This document shows, piece by piece, positions 49,648 to 61,400 of a stretch of DNA of 64,000 bases. The notes beneath the pieces are model-generated. The model saw only the letters and a program-made list of their open reading frames with translations, searched no databases and had not been told where the DNA came from. The translations under genes and the position numbers were made by a program. Position 1 is the first letter of the stretch; each line of letters begins with the position of its first letter. The DNA is taken from the NCBI GenBank assembly GCA_018402085.1, contig JAGYJM010000002.1, forward strand, positions 682,001-746,000, written 5' to 3'. The DNA is from Flavobacteriales bacterium. GTDB taxonomy: Bacteria; Bacteroidota; Bacteroidia; Flavobacteriales_D; Sanyastnellaceae.

Positions 49648-51231
49648 GTGAACCCAACGAATAACAACGATAGAGACCACGCTGAAGAGCCGAACGAAGA
49701 GAACGGATCGACTCCTTTCAACGAAGAAGAAGAGACACCTGAAGAAAAGACCAGACGCGAGGCTGACGAAGCCGAAGAAGAAGCACGTAAAGAGGAAGCC
49801 GATAAAGCTGCCGGACGCAGTCAGCGTGCTTTTCGGGTCTTTACCGCCAATGCCTTGAACTTCTTTCGTCATACCCTGAGTCTAAAAGAAGGTGTTGATA
49901 AGAAGGCCACCGTTGAAGGCATCGAGCGAGACGTTGAGTTTAGAGGCCATGCTGCATGGATTTTGGTATTCTCAGTATTGATTGCATCGATTGGACTCTC
50001 GGTTGGGAATACTGCGGTCATCATCGGTGCGATGTTGATCTCTCCGCTGATGGGGCCTATCTTGGGTATCGGCCTCGCTGCCGGCACGAATGACCTTCCA
50101 ATGCTCAAGCGGTCAATGGCCAACTTGTTCATTGCTATTTTCATCAGTGTGTTGATTTCGGCATTGTACTTCCTGATCATTCCGATGCCCGAGATCAACC
50201 TCGAATTGCAAGACCGTAAGCAGGCAACGCTGCTGGCGATTGCGATAGCGCTCTTCGGTGGTGCTGCCGGTATTATTGCCGGGTCGCGTCGCTATAAAAG
50301 TAACGTCGTTCCCGGTGTGGCCATCGCTACTGCGCTTATGCCGCCACTGTGTACGGTTGGATTCGGACTGGCAACATTGCAGTGGGATTATTTTTTTGGC
50401 GCAGCATACCTCTTCTTTATCAATTCGGTTTTTATCGCGCTGCCGACCTATTTCTATATCCGCTACATGCGTTTTCCGGTAAAGAAGTTCATTGACCCGA
50501 AAGTGGAGCGCCGCATTCGTTGGAGAATTTCGATTTTCCTGATCATCACGGTGGTGCCAAGTGGGTACATTTTCTATAACGTACTTCAGAAGAGCTTTTT
50601 TCACGGGCGTGCTCAGAGTTTTTTGCAAGAGGTGGAGTTAAGTCTGAGCGACCGCAGCACAACCCTGATCAGCGAGCGCATTGTTTATGATGTCGATACT
50701 CCGTCAATCAAAATTGCGCTCATGGGTGACCCTTTAACCCCTGACTTACGCGATCATTGGAAAGATTTGCAGCAACGCTACGAGCTCGAGGATTGCAACC
50801 TTGATATACGGGAGCCCCGTGATTTTGGCACTGAGATTGCCAAGTTACGTGAGCAGAGCAGGGAGCTTTCAGAGGGTCAGGTCAAGGAGTTTTATCTGCG
50901 TGAGCTCGATGACCGCAATCGTGAACTTGACTCGCTCGAACAGGTTTTGTCAACCTATCAGGAGGGCAGTCAACAGCTCGATGAGATCGCAGGAGAGATA
51001 AAAATGCTTTTCCCGGGGATTGAGCGGGCGGCTTTTGCTTTTCTCGAAGAAACAGACTTTACCAACGGAACAGATACGATCCCAACTTTGTTGGTGAAGT
51101 GGACACCTGAATTGGATAAACGGGAGCGCAAAGAATCAGAAGCGAAGCTTACCGAATGGCTGCGCATCCGCATCCGCAATCAGGAGGCAAGGGTTATGCA
51201 TTACGCGGGCTATGAAGACGACGAACAGTAG
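49648..51231 (+). CDS. DUF389 domain-containing membrane protein
   Basis: ASIGLSVGNTAVIIGAMLISPLMGPILGIGLAAGTND...IAIALFGGAAGIIAGSRR. Confidence 0.9.
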   Translation: MNPTNNNDRDHAEEPNEENGSTPFNEEEETPEEKTRREADEAEEEARKEEADKAAGRSQRAFRVFTANALNFFRHTLSLKEGVDKKATVEGIERDVEFRGHAAWILVFSVLIASIGLSVGNTAVIIGAMLISPLMGPILGIGLAAGTNDLPMLKRSMANLFIAIFISVLISALYFLIIPMPEINLELQDRKQATLLAIAIALFGGAAGIIAGSRRYKSNVVPGVAIATALMPPLCTVGFGLATLQWDYFFGAAYLFFINSVFIALPTYFYIRYMRFPVKKFIDPKVERRIRWRISIFLIITVVPSGYIFYNVLQKSFFHGRAQSFLQEVELSLSDRSTTLISERIVYDVDTPSIKIALMGDPLTPDLRDHWKDLQQRYELEDCNLDIREPRDFGTEIAKLREQSRELSEGQVKEFYLRELDDRNRELDSLEQVLSTYQEGSQQLDEIAGEIKMLFPGIERAAFAFLEETDFTNGTDTIPTLLVKWTPELDKRERKESEAKLTEWLRIRIRNQEARVMHYAGYEDDEQ

Positions 51232-51265
51232 AACTGATGCCAAACAGGGGAGGGCAATTGGTGCT

Positions 51266-51712
51266 TCAGTGAACTTCCCTGATCTCTACAGATTGTCCGC
51301 GCCAATCAATTGTTTCACCTGCTTTCTTTCCTGAAAACGCATTGCCGACCGGCGACTGCATCGAAACGGCATAGACCGTTACGCCATCAATTTCTTCAGC
51401 ACCGATGCCTCCAGCAAAGAGGAATGTACCGGTGGATGCCACTACAAGCGCACCAAATACCACCGAGGTGGTTTCTGTGGCTACTGCTGTTTTCAGGTTC
51501 TGGCGATGCTTGCGCAACTGGCTGAGCTGTTGCTCAATCAGAGCTTCCTGCTGCCGCATCATTTCCCTTCCGGTTTCGAATTTGTCTCCTGCACTGCTTT
51601 TCTGCTCGCCCTCTTTTGATTCGGTGAGTGCCTTCAGGTCTTGTTCAAGTCCGGCCACTTTCGTTTCGATTCGTTCGAGAAATACCTGAATGATTTGTGA
51701 CTTATACTTCAT
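51266..51712 (-). CDS. Hypothetical protein with GreA-C-terminal-like end
   Basis: Coiled-coil N-terminus; VYAVSMQSPVGNAFSGKKAGETIDWRGQSVEIREVH. Confidence 0.7.
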   Translation of the reverse strand: MKYKSQIIQVFLERIETKVAGLEQDLKALTESKEGEQKSSAGDKFETGREMMRQQEALIEQQLSQLRKHRQNLKTAVATETTSVVFGALVVASTGTFLFAGGIGAEEIDGVTVYAVSMQSPVGNAFSGKKAGETIDWRGQSVEIREVH

Positions 51713-52000
51713 GAAGCTGGTTGTGATTAGCGAAGATAGTGGAAGGCTTTTAAACGCTTAGATGCTTTCTATGAAGTTGAATGTGGCATTTGTGAAATAG
51801 ATTTTTCTTTCTCCCCGGTGCGTCAGAACTTCGCAGCGGTCGTGGCGCCGGTGGGGGCGGGGCCCGGCAGCGACCAGCAGATACACGAGGTTGAATTTTT
51901 CATCGATCATTTCATAAAGCCATTGATATTGTTGTCATTTTCTGTCGTTTAGAGGCTGTATCCGGGGTTTGAGAGGTTGGTTTAGTTATTAGTAAAAAAA

Positions 52001-52025
52001 GAAGCCCCTGCGAGAGGGGCTTCTT
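52001..52025 (-). terminator. Rho-independent terminator-like hairpin
   Basis: gaagcccctgcgagaggggcttc with a T-run on the minus strand (aaaaaaa at 51994-52000). Confidence 0.7.
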
Positions 52026-52262
52026 CTAACCAAAAACTTAATTAACTACATAGACTACCATCATTGTCCTCGTTATGGATCATCTATTATTATCGAATTA
52101 AGCGCTGCAAAAGTAGTACTCCTTTTATTGAACTCTCCAGCTATCGATGGTCTGGAGTGAGCGTTTTCGAAGAGGCGACGGTATTGTTATGTGTGAAGTC
52201 TCTGCAGACAGATGAGAGGTTGTGTTCTCCAGATCAACGGATAGATGTGCAGATCAAAAAGC

Positions 52263-52369
52263 CATCCGCCGCTTTTGCGGCGCACTGAAAAGTAAACTAC
52301 TGAACGACAAGTCACATTGAGCCCCAAGGCAAGCCGGTATGTTATATCGTAAGAAAGAAAAAGCCCCCT
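52263..52369. repeat. ~107-bp intergenic repeat, copy 1
   Basis: catccgccgcttttgcggcgcactgaaaagtaaactactgaacgacaagtcacattgagccccaaggcaagccggtatgttatatcgtaagaaagaaaaagccccctc; near-identical to 63355-63461. Confidence 0.95.
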
Positions 52370-52390
52370 CTCAAAAGGAGGAGGCTTTTT
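52359..52390 (-). terminator. Terminator of the giant gene
   Basis: aaaagccccctctcaaaaggaggaggcttttt just after the minus-strand stop at 52411. Confidence 0.8.
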
Positions 52391-52410
52391 ATGTAGGTTA
52401 ATTGAACGGA

Positions 52411-55400
52411 CTATTCACAAGGAGCACCGAAACTGCCCAGGAACTGAAGCAGGTCAGAGCTATTTACCAGACCATCATCATTCAGGTCTTCCGGACAGTT
52501 GTCAATGTAGATACATTCGCCACTGTCAATCGTAGCACTAGCATCATAGTTATCGGCATCGGGGTATGTACATCCTACACAGCTAAAGTCACAGTCACCC
52601 TCATCATAAGTAGCGTCTGCATTGTAGTTGCACGCACCTGAGTTGGTACAACCATAAACCAGTGGCACCTCATTACAATCGCTTAATTCAGTATTGAGTG
52701 TGCGCGTATAAGAGAAGCCACCTCCGTTGTTACCGCCTGTCCAACTGTGCCATACAACATCAAAGTACAGGTTTGTTCCAACGATATGCATTGACCACTG
52801 GGTGTCATTATTGCAGTACAAGTTGGGGTTTGAATCTGCAGCTTCAATCCAGGTGGTATAATCACCTGGTTCATCTGTTGCACCAAGTTTCCAGACGGTA
52901 TTTGAAGGCCCGCCTACAGCGTTACCTGGCCATCCATCCTGATCAAATGCATTGAACAATCCTTGACTATTCGCACGCGCGATCCAGATGTTCTCTGTGA
53001 TTCGATCTTGGTTTTCAGGCAGGGTCCAGTCAGCGTTGTTTTCCTTCGTGAACGTCACGGAGACTTCGCCTTCGAAACAATCGAGAATGGTACACGATCC
53101 ATCGTCAATGGAGGCCATTGCATTGTAGTTGGACGCTACGGGATCTGTACATCCGACATAAATACAAGAGCCGTCGTCAACTGTTACGGCAGAGTTGTAG
53201 TTTACAGCATTACTGTCAGCGCAGCCCGGAATATCGACTGCGATATCGAAGATACAGCTACCATCATCATAATTGGCGTCTACGTTGAAGTTCGTTGCAT
53301 CTTCGTAGGTACAACCACCGATGATACAACTTCCATCATCGGTATTGGCCAATGGATTGTAGTTGTCAGCAGTCTGATCTGTACAACCACTGATAATGCA
53401 TGATCCGTCATCATTATTCGCTTCAGGATTATAATTATCAGCTATTGGATCCGTACAACCAGTGATGATACAAGAACCGTCGTCGTTGTTTGCGTCGGGA
53501 TTGTAGTTATCAGCCTGATCGTTTGTACAGCCGCTGATCACACAAGAACCATCGTCGTTGTTTGCTTCCGGATTATAGTTATCCGCCTGATCATTTGTAC
53601 ACCCGCTGATAATACAAGAGCCATCATCATCAGTTGCTTCCGGGTTGTAGTTATCTGCATTCTCATCCGTACAACCTGGTTCGCAAATTGGTGTTTCCAG
53701 CAGATAGACCACAACACGTCCGTTGCCCGTATTGGCTTGTGCCATTGCAGCAGGGCTGTTAGCAGTGTTGTAGCTACCACCGCCACCGCCGTTACCGCCG
53801 ATGCCGTAGCTACCGCCTCCACCGGAGTAGCCACCGCCACCACCGGCACCGTGACAGCCACCGCCACCACCACCGCCGTAGCCACCGGCGATTCCAGCTC
53901 CACAAGCAGAGGTTCCACCCTGTGCACCATTTACGAATGCCTGGCCTGCAGTCATCTGACCGTCTATTGCACAGAATGAGGCTTCACCATCTGTGAGGTA
54001 ACCGGCACCATTTCCGCCACAGGTGTTCGCATTGTTGGAAGCACCATTTCCGCCGGCGCCACCGATACCGTAGTTATCAGGGCTATTGGGGCTGTAGCCA
54101 TCATTGCCATTTTCAGTAACGCTAGCATGGATATTCCCGTTGTTCGGATCACCTGCAGAACCGCCACCACCACCGGCAGCCATTAGCAATGTTCCGCTTT
54201 GGTCTGTGACGAATGAGCCGCCGCCGCCACCGGCATAGCTGAACTGACCATCTCCATTTTCACCGGCTTGGCCTGGATAAATGAAGAATTGATCACCGGT
54301 CGTCACATCGAAGTTTCCGGCAATCATTGCGCCCAAACCTCCACCTTGACCATCAGCACTACCACCTTGGGCACCATAAACTTCAATGCGAATTTCAGCG
54401 ACTTCGGCCGGAACCACGAACTGTTGCACTGAGCCACTGAAATTGAAGACGAAGTTATTCGTAGATGCTGTTGGGTCATAACAGTTGCCACAGTCATCTA
54501 CTAAGAAGTTGCCTCCACAGTTGCCAGCGCAGTCAACGACATAGATACATGAACCATCATCGTTAGATGCTGCAGGGTTGTAGTTACAAGCTGCTTGATC
54601 CATACATCCGCTGTAGATACAGCTATCATCATCGATATTTGCCGCAGGGTCGTAATTATCTGCACTGACATCAGTACAACCTAAGTACTCACAAGAAGCA
54701 GGATCATCAATGTTGTATGATGGGTCATAATTGTCTGCTTCAGAATCCATACATCCAACCACAGCAGGAACTTCCTGACACCCGCTTTCTTCCACGAGGA
54801 ATGTACGAGTGTATGTAAATCCACCACCTTGGCCGTTGCTTGTCCATGCCTCGAAAACAAATTCGAAGTAGAGATCACTGTCAGTGATTCTCATGGTCAT
54901 GGTATGTGGAATGTCGAATGCATTATTAGGACCACCTATACCACTTTGGTAAACGGCATCTCTCCAGTTATCCCATGTATTAGGCGAGTCAAAGTCACCC
55001 CATTTCCATGTGGTATTCAGCGGAGAGAGGTTTTGGTTGTGGCTTTGCTCGAAGGCTACATTGTAGATACCTTGTTGGTTCTGACGTGTAATGATGCAGG
55101 TAGGCGTGATTTCATCCTGGTTAGCAGGGTCATTGAAGTCAGCGTAATCTGCTTTGGTGAATGTAACCACCGGTGCACCTTGGTACTCGTCACATTCGAG
55201 TACAGTACACGAACCGTCGTCATAATCGGCTTCAGGGTCGTAGTTGTATGCTTCAGGGAGGGTACACCCACCGGTACAAGCCGCTTGAGCGACCTCGAGG
55301 CCGTAAGTAATGATCACCAGACCGTCACCTGAGTTAGCTGCAGGCTGGTTTTCTTGATCTGAACCGGCGTTGAATGAACCACCGCCGCCGCCGGCGCCGT

Positions 55401-58400
55401 TGCAGTTGGTACCGCCGCCGCCGCCACCGGAGTAGCCGCCGCCGCCGCCACCACCCATAGGTGATGAACCACAGCCGTAGTTGAACTGGTTAGATCCGGC
55501 ACCACCGCCGAAACCACCGGTAGAGTCACCACCGAGACCGCCGTTGACAAATGCCTGTCCGCCGTTAGCATCCTGGAATGATGTACCATCGGTGAAGAAT
55601 CCACCTCCGCCACCGGCATTACCGATAGGTCCGCCGTTACCGTTGGTTGAGTATTCACCACCGTTACCATCTGTACCACCGGCACCACCGCCGTTGTCAT
55701 TCGCATATTGCCCTGCGTTACCTGCTTCAGTGATTGCACCGCCGATGCCGGAGTAACCGTTGTTAGACTGGTTGTGTCCGGTACCGCCACCACCACCGGC
55801 GACAACAAGAGGAGTGTTGTCAGCGAGCGCGACGAATGTACCACCGCCACCGCCGTTACCGACCTGGTTAGGAGCTGTTTCACCTTCTTGTCCTACGAGG
55901 ATGTTAAGTACATCACCCGGAGTCACATCTACGGTGCCGGCCATGATGGCTCCTCGACCACCATTGCCCCCGCCTTGAGCACCGCGTGCTTCAATGCGGA
56001 CAGCCGTAACGCCTTCCGGCACGGTCCATGTGTCGATTTGTCCGGAGTACTCGAAGGTTACCTGACCGGAAGCCATATTGGCATCAATACAGTCGCCACA
56101 TGAATCGATGTAAGAAGCACCACCACAAACGCCGGCACAGTCGAACTCGTAAGCACATGAACCATCATCGATTTCAGCAGTGTCATCGTAGTTACATGCT
56201 TCCTGATCGAGACATCCGAGGTTGTAGGCACATGAACCGTCATCTTCGTTCGCCTGCGGATCGTAGTTATCGGCCACAGGATCTGTACATCCCGGATAGA
56301 TACAAGAGCTGTCATCGAGCTCCGCCTCCATGTTGTAGTTCTGAGCCAGAGGATCCATACAACCTACCACAGCGAGGTATTCTTCGCATCCGCTTTCTTC
56401 CGGCAGGAAGGTACGTGTGTATTGGAAGCCCCCACCACTGGCGCAGCAGGTCCATTGATCGAATTGAACTTCGAAGTAGAGGTCCGAATCAATAACGTGC
56501 ATGGTCATGACAGAGTTGCTTCCCTGACTGAGGGCGCTATTGGGTCCACCGAATGGGCTTTGGTATACCGCATCTCTCCAGTTATCGTAAGGATAAGGAG
56601 AGTTGATATCGCCCCACTTCCACTCGGTATTGGCCGGAGAAGAGCTTTGGTTGTGGTTACCTTCAAGAGCAATGTTGAAGAGCCCTTGCGCATTCTGGCG
56701 CGTGATCACACAAGTAGGAGTGACCTGATCCTGGTTCTCCGGTTGGTTAAAGTCAGTATAATTGTCTTTCTGGAACTCTACCACGACATCACCGTCATAC
56801 TCCGGACAGTCAAGCAGTGTACAAGATCCGTCATCGTAATCTGCATCCGGGTTGTAGTTGTATGCTTCGGGGATCATACAGCCACCGATACAAGGAGTAA
56901 GGACTTCGCCAAGAGTGATAACAATGAGACCATCACCTTCACGAACACCACCTTCGTTATCCTGATCGGTTCCGATGTTGTAGGAACCACCGCCTCCACC
57001 ATAGGTAGAGAAGCTGCTCCAATCACCAGCAGCACCCCCACCGGAGTAACCGCCTCCACCACCTGGCGAACCGAGTTCGCCGGCACCACCGCCGCCGAAT
57101 CCACCGTAGTGGCTATTGCCGTAGCACGAAGTGTTTCCGGCGCCACCAGCACCTCCGTTTAGGTAAGAGCGTCCACCTTGAGGTGTGTTACAGTGGGCTT
57201 GCCCATCGGCACCATCAGTGAAGAATCCTCCACCTGCACCGCCGCTGTATGAGCCTGTGCGACTACCGCCGTTACCATCTGAGCCACCGTTTCCTGTGCC
57301 ATTACATTCTGCATTAGCACCTTCTTCAGTGATTTGACCGTTTGCGGCTTCAAGATCGCGAGCGCAGCTATTTCCATAGTTAATTGCAGGGCCACCGCCG
57401 CCTCCACCGGCAATGATGTATGGAGTGTCATCTGCAGCGCGAACAACAAATGATCCGCCACCGCCACCGTTTTCGTTGCCGTGTGGGTCATCGGTATCGC
57501 CTCCGGTTCCGCCCATTTGGCCAACCAGGATATCATATTGTTCACCGGGTGTTACGCTGAACGTACCACTCATGTATGCACCGAGCCCGCCGTCGAGGCT
57601 ATTGAAACCACCGCCGCCCTGAGCGCCGAATACTTCAATTCGAACGGATGTTACATCTTCAGGCACTGTCCATGTTTCGATACTACCTGAATACTCAAAT
57701 GTAACTACCTCATTCACTTGGTTCGGGTCTTCACAATCGCCACAAGGGTTAACAAATGCGGAGCCACCACAAACGCCAGCGCAGTCAAATTCATAAGCAC
57801 AGAGACCGTTGTCGTTGATCGCATCCGGATCGTAGTTACAAGCTGTATCGTCAGTACACCCACTATCGTAGAGGCAAGTTCCGTCTTCGAAGTTAGCCTC
57901 CGGGTTGTAGTTATCAGCGTTAGGGTCAGTACATCCTGCTACGCAGTCAGGAGCGTTGGCATAGGTTATGATTACTTGTCCGTTTCCTTCACGGGCACCG
58001 GCTACTGCATTGAGGAGTACTCCTTCATTGAAGCTACCTCCACCACCTCCGTTCCCGGAGCTGTTATTGCCGCCACCACCACCGGAGTAGCCGCCGCCGC
58101 CGCCGCCACCGTGCCAGCAGGCACCGCCACCGCCGTAGCCACCATCAACGCCTGAGTTTCCAGTACCATTGCAACCATTGGTGCATTGACCACCGAAGAA
58201 GGTGTCAAAGCTGCCACCACCTTCGAGGTTGATACCGTTGATGCATCCTGAAGTTGCTCCGGGGGAGTTCCAGCCTCCGCCTCCGGCACCGGCACAGCCA
58301 TCGCTTCCGCCGCCTCCGGCACCACCGATGCCACCGGCGTACCCACTGCTTGAGTTACCGCCATTTTGACCTGTTTGACCGGCGCCGCCGGCTGTGTTTT

Positions 58401-61400
58401 GGTGTGCACCACCGCCTCCACCGGCAACAAGGAGCGGAGAATTCTGGCCGTTCACCCAAATGAATGAGCCGCCACCGCCGCCGCCACCGTAGTTGGTGCC
58501 GTTGTCATTAGGTTTAGTATCGCCTTGACCACCAACAACAATGTTGAGAGTTTCACCGGGGGTTACCTGAACAGTCGCTTCAATCTGAGCACCACGTCCT
58601 CCGATAGCCGCATCACCCGGGCTATTACCGCCCTGAGCTCCCATGGCATTGATGGTTACTTCAGTCACACCATCCGGTACCACCCATGTTTGAAGTGAAC
58701 CAGTGTAATCGAAAGTAGCATCTGCGTTTGATTGAGCGAGGTCATAGCAGTTACCGCAGTCATCAAGGATGAACGGACCGCCGCAGATTCCTGCACAGTC
58801 AACAGTAAATTCACAGCTACCATTATCGCATGGCGCATTCGGATCATAGTTACAAGCTGCCTGATCGAGACATCCGCCAGCGATACAGGAACCATCATCG
58901 ACATTTGCTGTAGGATCGTAGTTACATGCGGTATTGTCCATACAACCAGCCACAGCAGTGACTTCCTGACACCCGCTTTCTTCAACGAGGAATGTACGAG
59001 TGTATGTAAATCCACCACCTTGGCCGTTGCTTGTCCATGCCTCGAAAACAAATTCGAAGTAGAGATCACTGTCAGTGATTCTCATGGTCATGGTATGTGG
59101 AATGTCGAATGCATTATTAGGACCACCTATACCACTTTGGTAAACGGCATCTCTCCAGTTATCCCATGTATTAGGCGAGTCAAAGTCACCCCATTTCCAT
59201 GTGGTATTCAGCGGAGAGAGGTTTTGGTTGTGGCTTTGCTCGAAGGCTACATTGTAGATACCTTGTTGGTTCTGACGTGTAATGATGCAGGTAGGCGTGA
59301 TTTCATCCTGGTTAGCAGGGTCATTGAAGTCAGCGTAATCTGCTTTGGTGAATGTAACCACCGGTGCACCTTGGTACTCGTCACATTCGAGTACAGTACA
59401 CGAACCGTCGTCATAATCGGCTTCAGGGTCGTAGTTGTATGCTTCAGGGAGGGTACACCCACCGGTACAAGCCGCTTGAGCGACCTCGAGGCCGTAAGTA
59501 ATGATCACCAGACCGTCACCTGAGTTAGCTGCAGGCTGGTTTTCTTGATCTGAACCGGCGTTGAATGAACCACCGCCGCCGCCGGCGCCGTTGCAGTTGG
59601 TACCGCCGCCGCCGCCACCGGAGTAGCCGCCGCCGCCGCCACCACCCATAGGTGATGAACCACAGCCGTAGTTGAACTGGTTAGATCCGGCACCACCGCC
59701 GAAACCACCGGTAGAGTCACCACCGAGACCGCCGTTGACAAATGCCTGTCCGCCGTTAGCATCCTGGAATGATGTACCATCGGTGAAGAATCCACCTCCG
59801 CCACCGGCATTACCGATAGGTCCGCCGTTACCGTTGGTTGAGTATTCACCACCGTTACCATCTGTACCACCGGCACCACCGCCGTTGTCATTCGCATATT
59901 GCCCTGCGTTACCTGCTTCAGTGATTGCACCGCCGATGCCGGAGTAACCGTTGTTAGACTGGTTGTGTCCGGTACCGCCACCACCACCGGCGACAACAAG
60001 AGGAGTGTTGTCAGCGAGCGCGACGAATGTACCACCGCCACCGCCGTTACCGACCTGGTTAGGAGCTGTTTCACCTTCTTGTCCTACGAGGATGTTAAGT
60101 ACATCACCCGGAGTCACATCTACGGTGCCGGCCATGATGGCTCCTCGACCACCATTGCCCCCGCCTTGAGCACCGCGTGCTTCAATGCGGACAGCCGTAA
60201 CGCCTTCCGGCACGGTCCATGTGTCGATTTGTCCGGAGTACTCGAAGGTTACCTGACCGGAAGCCATATTGGCATCAATACAGTCGCCACATGAATCGAT
60301 GTAAGAAGCACCACCACAAACGCCGGCACAGTCGAACTCGTAAGCACATGAACCATCATCGATTTCAGCAGTGTCATCGTAGTTACATGCTTCCTGATCG
60401 AGACATCCGAGGTTGTAGGCACATGAACCGTCATCTTCGTTCGCCTGCGGATCGTAGTTATCGGCCACAGGATCTGTACATCCCGGATAGATACAAGAGC
60501 TGTCATCGAGCTCCGCCTCCATGTTGTAGTTCTGAGCCAGAGGATCCATACAACCTACCACAGCGAGGTATTCGTCACAGCCGCTTTCTTCCGGCAAGAA
60601 GGTACGTGTGTATTCGAAACCACCGCCTTGACCGTTGCCAGTCCATTGATCGAATTGAACTTCAAAGTAGAGGTCCGAATCAATAACGTGCATGGTCATG
60701 ACAGAGTTGCTTCCCTGACTGAGGGCGCTATTGGGTCCACCGAATGGGCTTTGGTATACCGCATCTCTCCAGTTATCGTAAGGATAAGGAGAGTTGATAT
60801 CGCCCCACTTCCACTCGGTATTGGCCGGAGAAGAGCTTTGGTTGTGGTTACCTTCAAGAGCAATGTTGAAGAGCCCTTGCGCATTCTGGCGCGTGATCAC
60901 ACAAGTAGGAGTGACCTGATCCTGGTTCTCCGGTTGGTTAAAGTCAGCATAATTGTCTTTCTGGAACTCTACCACGACATCACCGTCATACTCCGGACAG
61001 TCAAGCAGTGTACAAGATCCGTCATCGTAATCTGCATCCGGGTTGTAGTTGTATGCTTCGGGGATCATACAGCCACCGATACAAGGAGTAAGGACTTCGC
61101 CAAGAGTGATAACAATGAGACCATCACCTTCACGAACACCACCTTCGTTATCCTGATCGGTTCCGATGTTGTAGGAACCACCGCCTCCACCATAGGTAGA
61201 GAAGCTGCTCCAATCACCAGCAGCACCCCCACCGGAGTAACCGCCTCCACCACCTGGCGAACCGGAGTTCTCCGGCACCACCGCCGCCGAATCCACCGTA
61301 GTGGCTATTGCCGTAGCACGAAGTGTTTCCGGCGCCACCAGCACCTCCGTTTAGGTAAGAGCGTCCACCTTGAGGTGTGTTACAGTGGGCTTGCCCATCG

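Noticed and set aside
53110-53700. CRISPR-like periodic 72-bp repeats
   Set aside because: Periodicity is codon-phased and encodes the DDGSC module; no unique spacers.
61065-61344. ORF 52411..61344 beginning MLVAPETLRATAIATTVDSAAVVPENS as a genuine N-terminus
   Set aside because: The same out-of-frame peptide appears in the intact copy A (56874..57152); it is the alternate frame upstream of the frameshift. The real N-terminus is the signal peptide at 63130.
61214-61344. Programmed ribosomal frameshift explaining the two ORFs
   Set aside because: No slippery heptamer at the junction, and copy A lacks the extra base; mutation or sequencing error is simpler.
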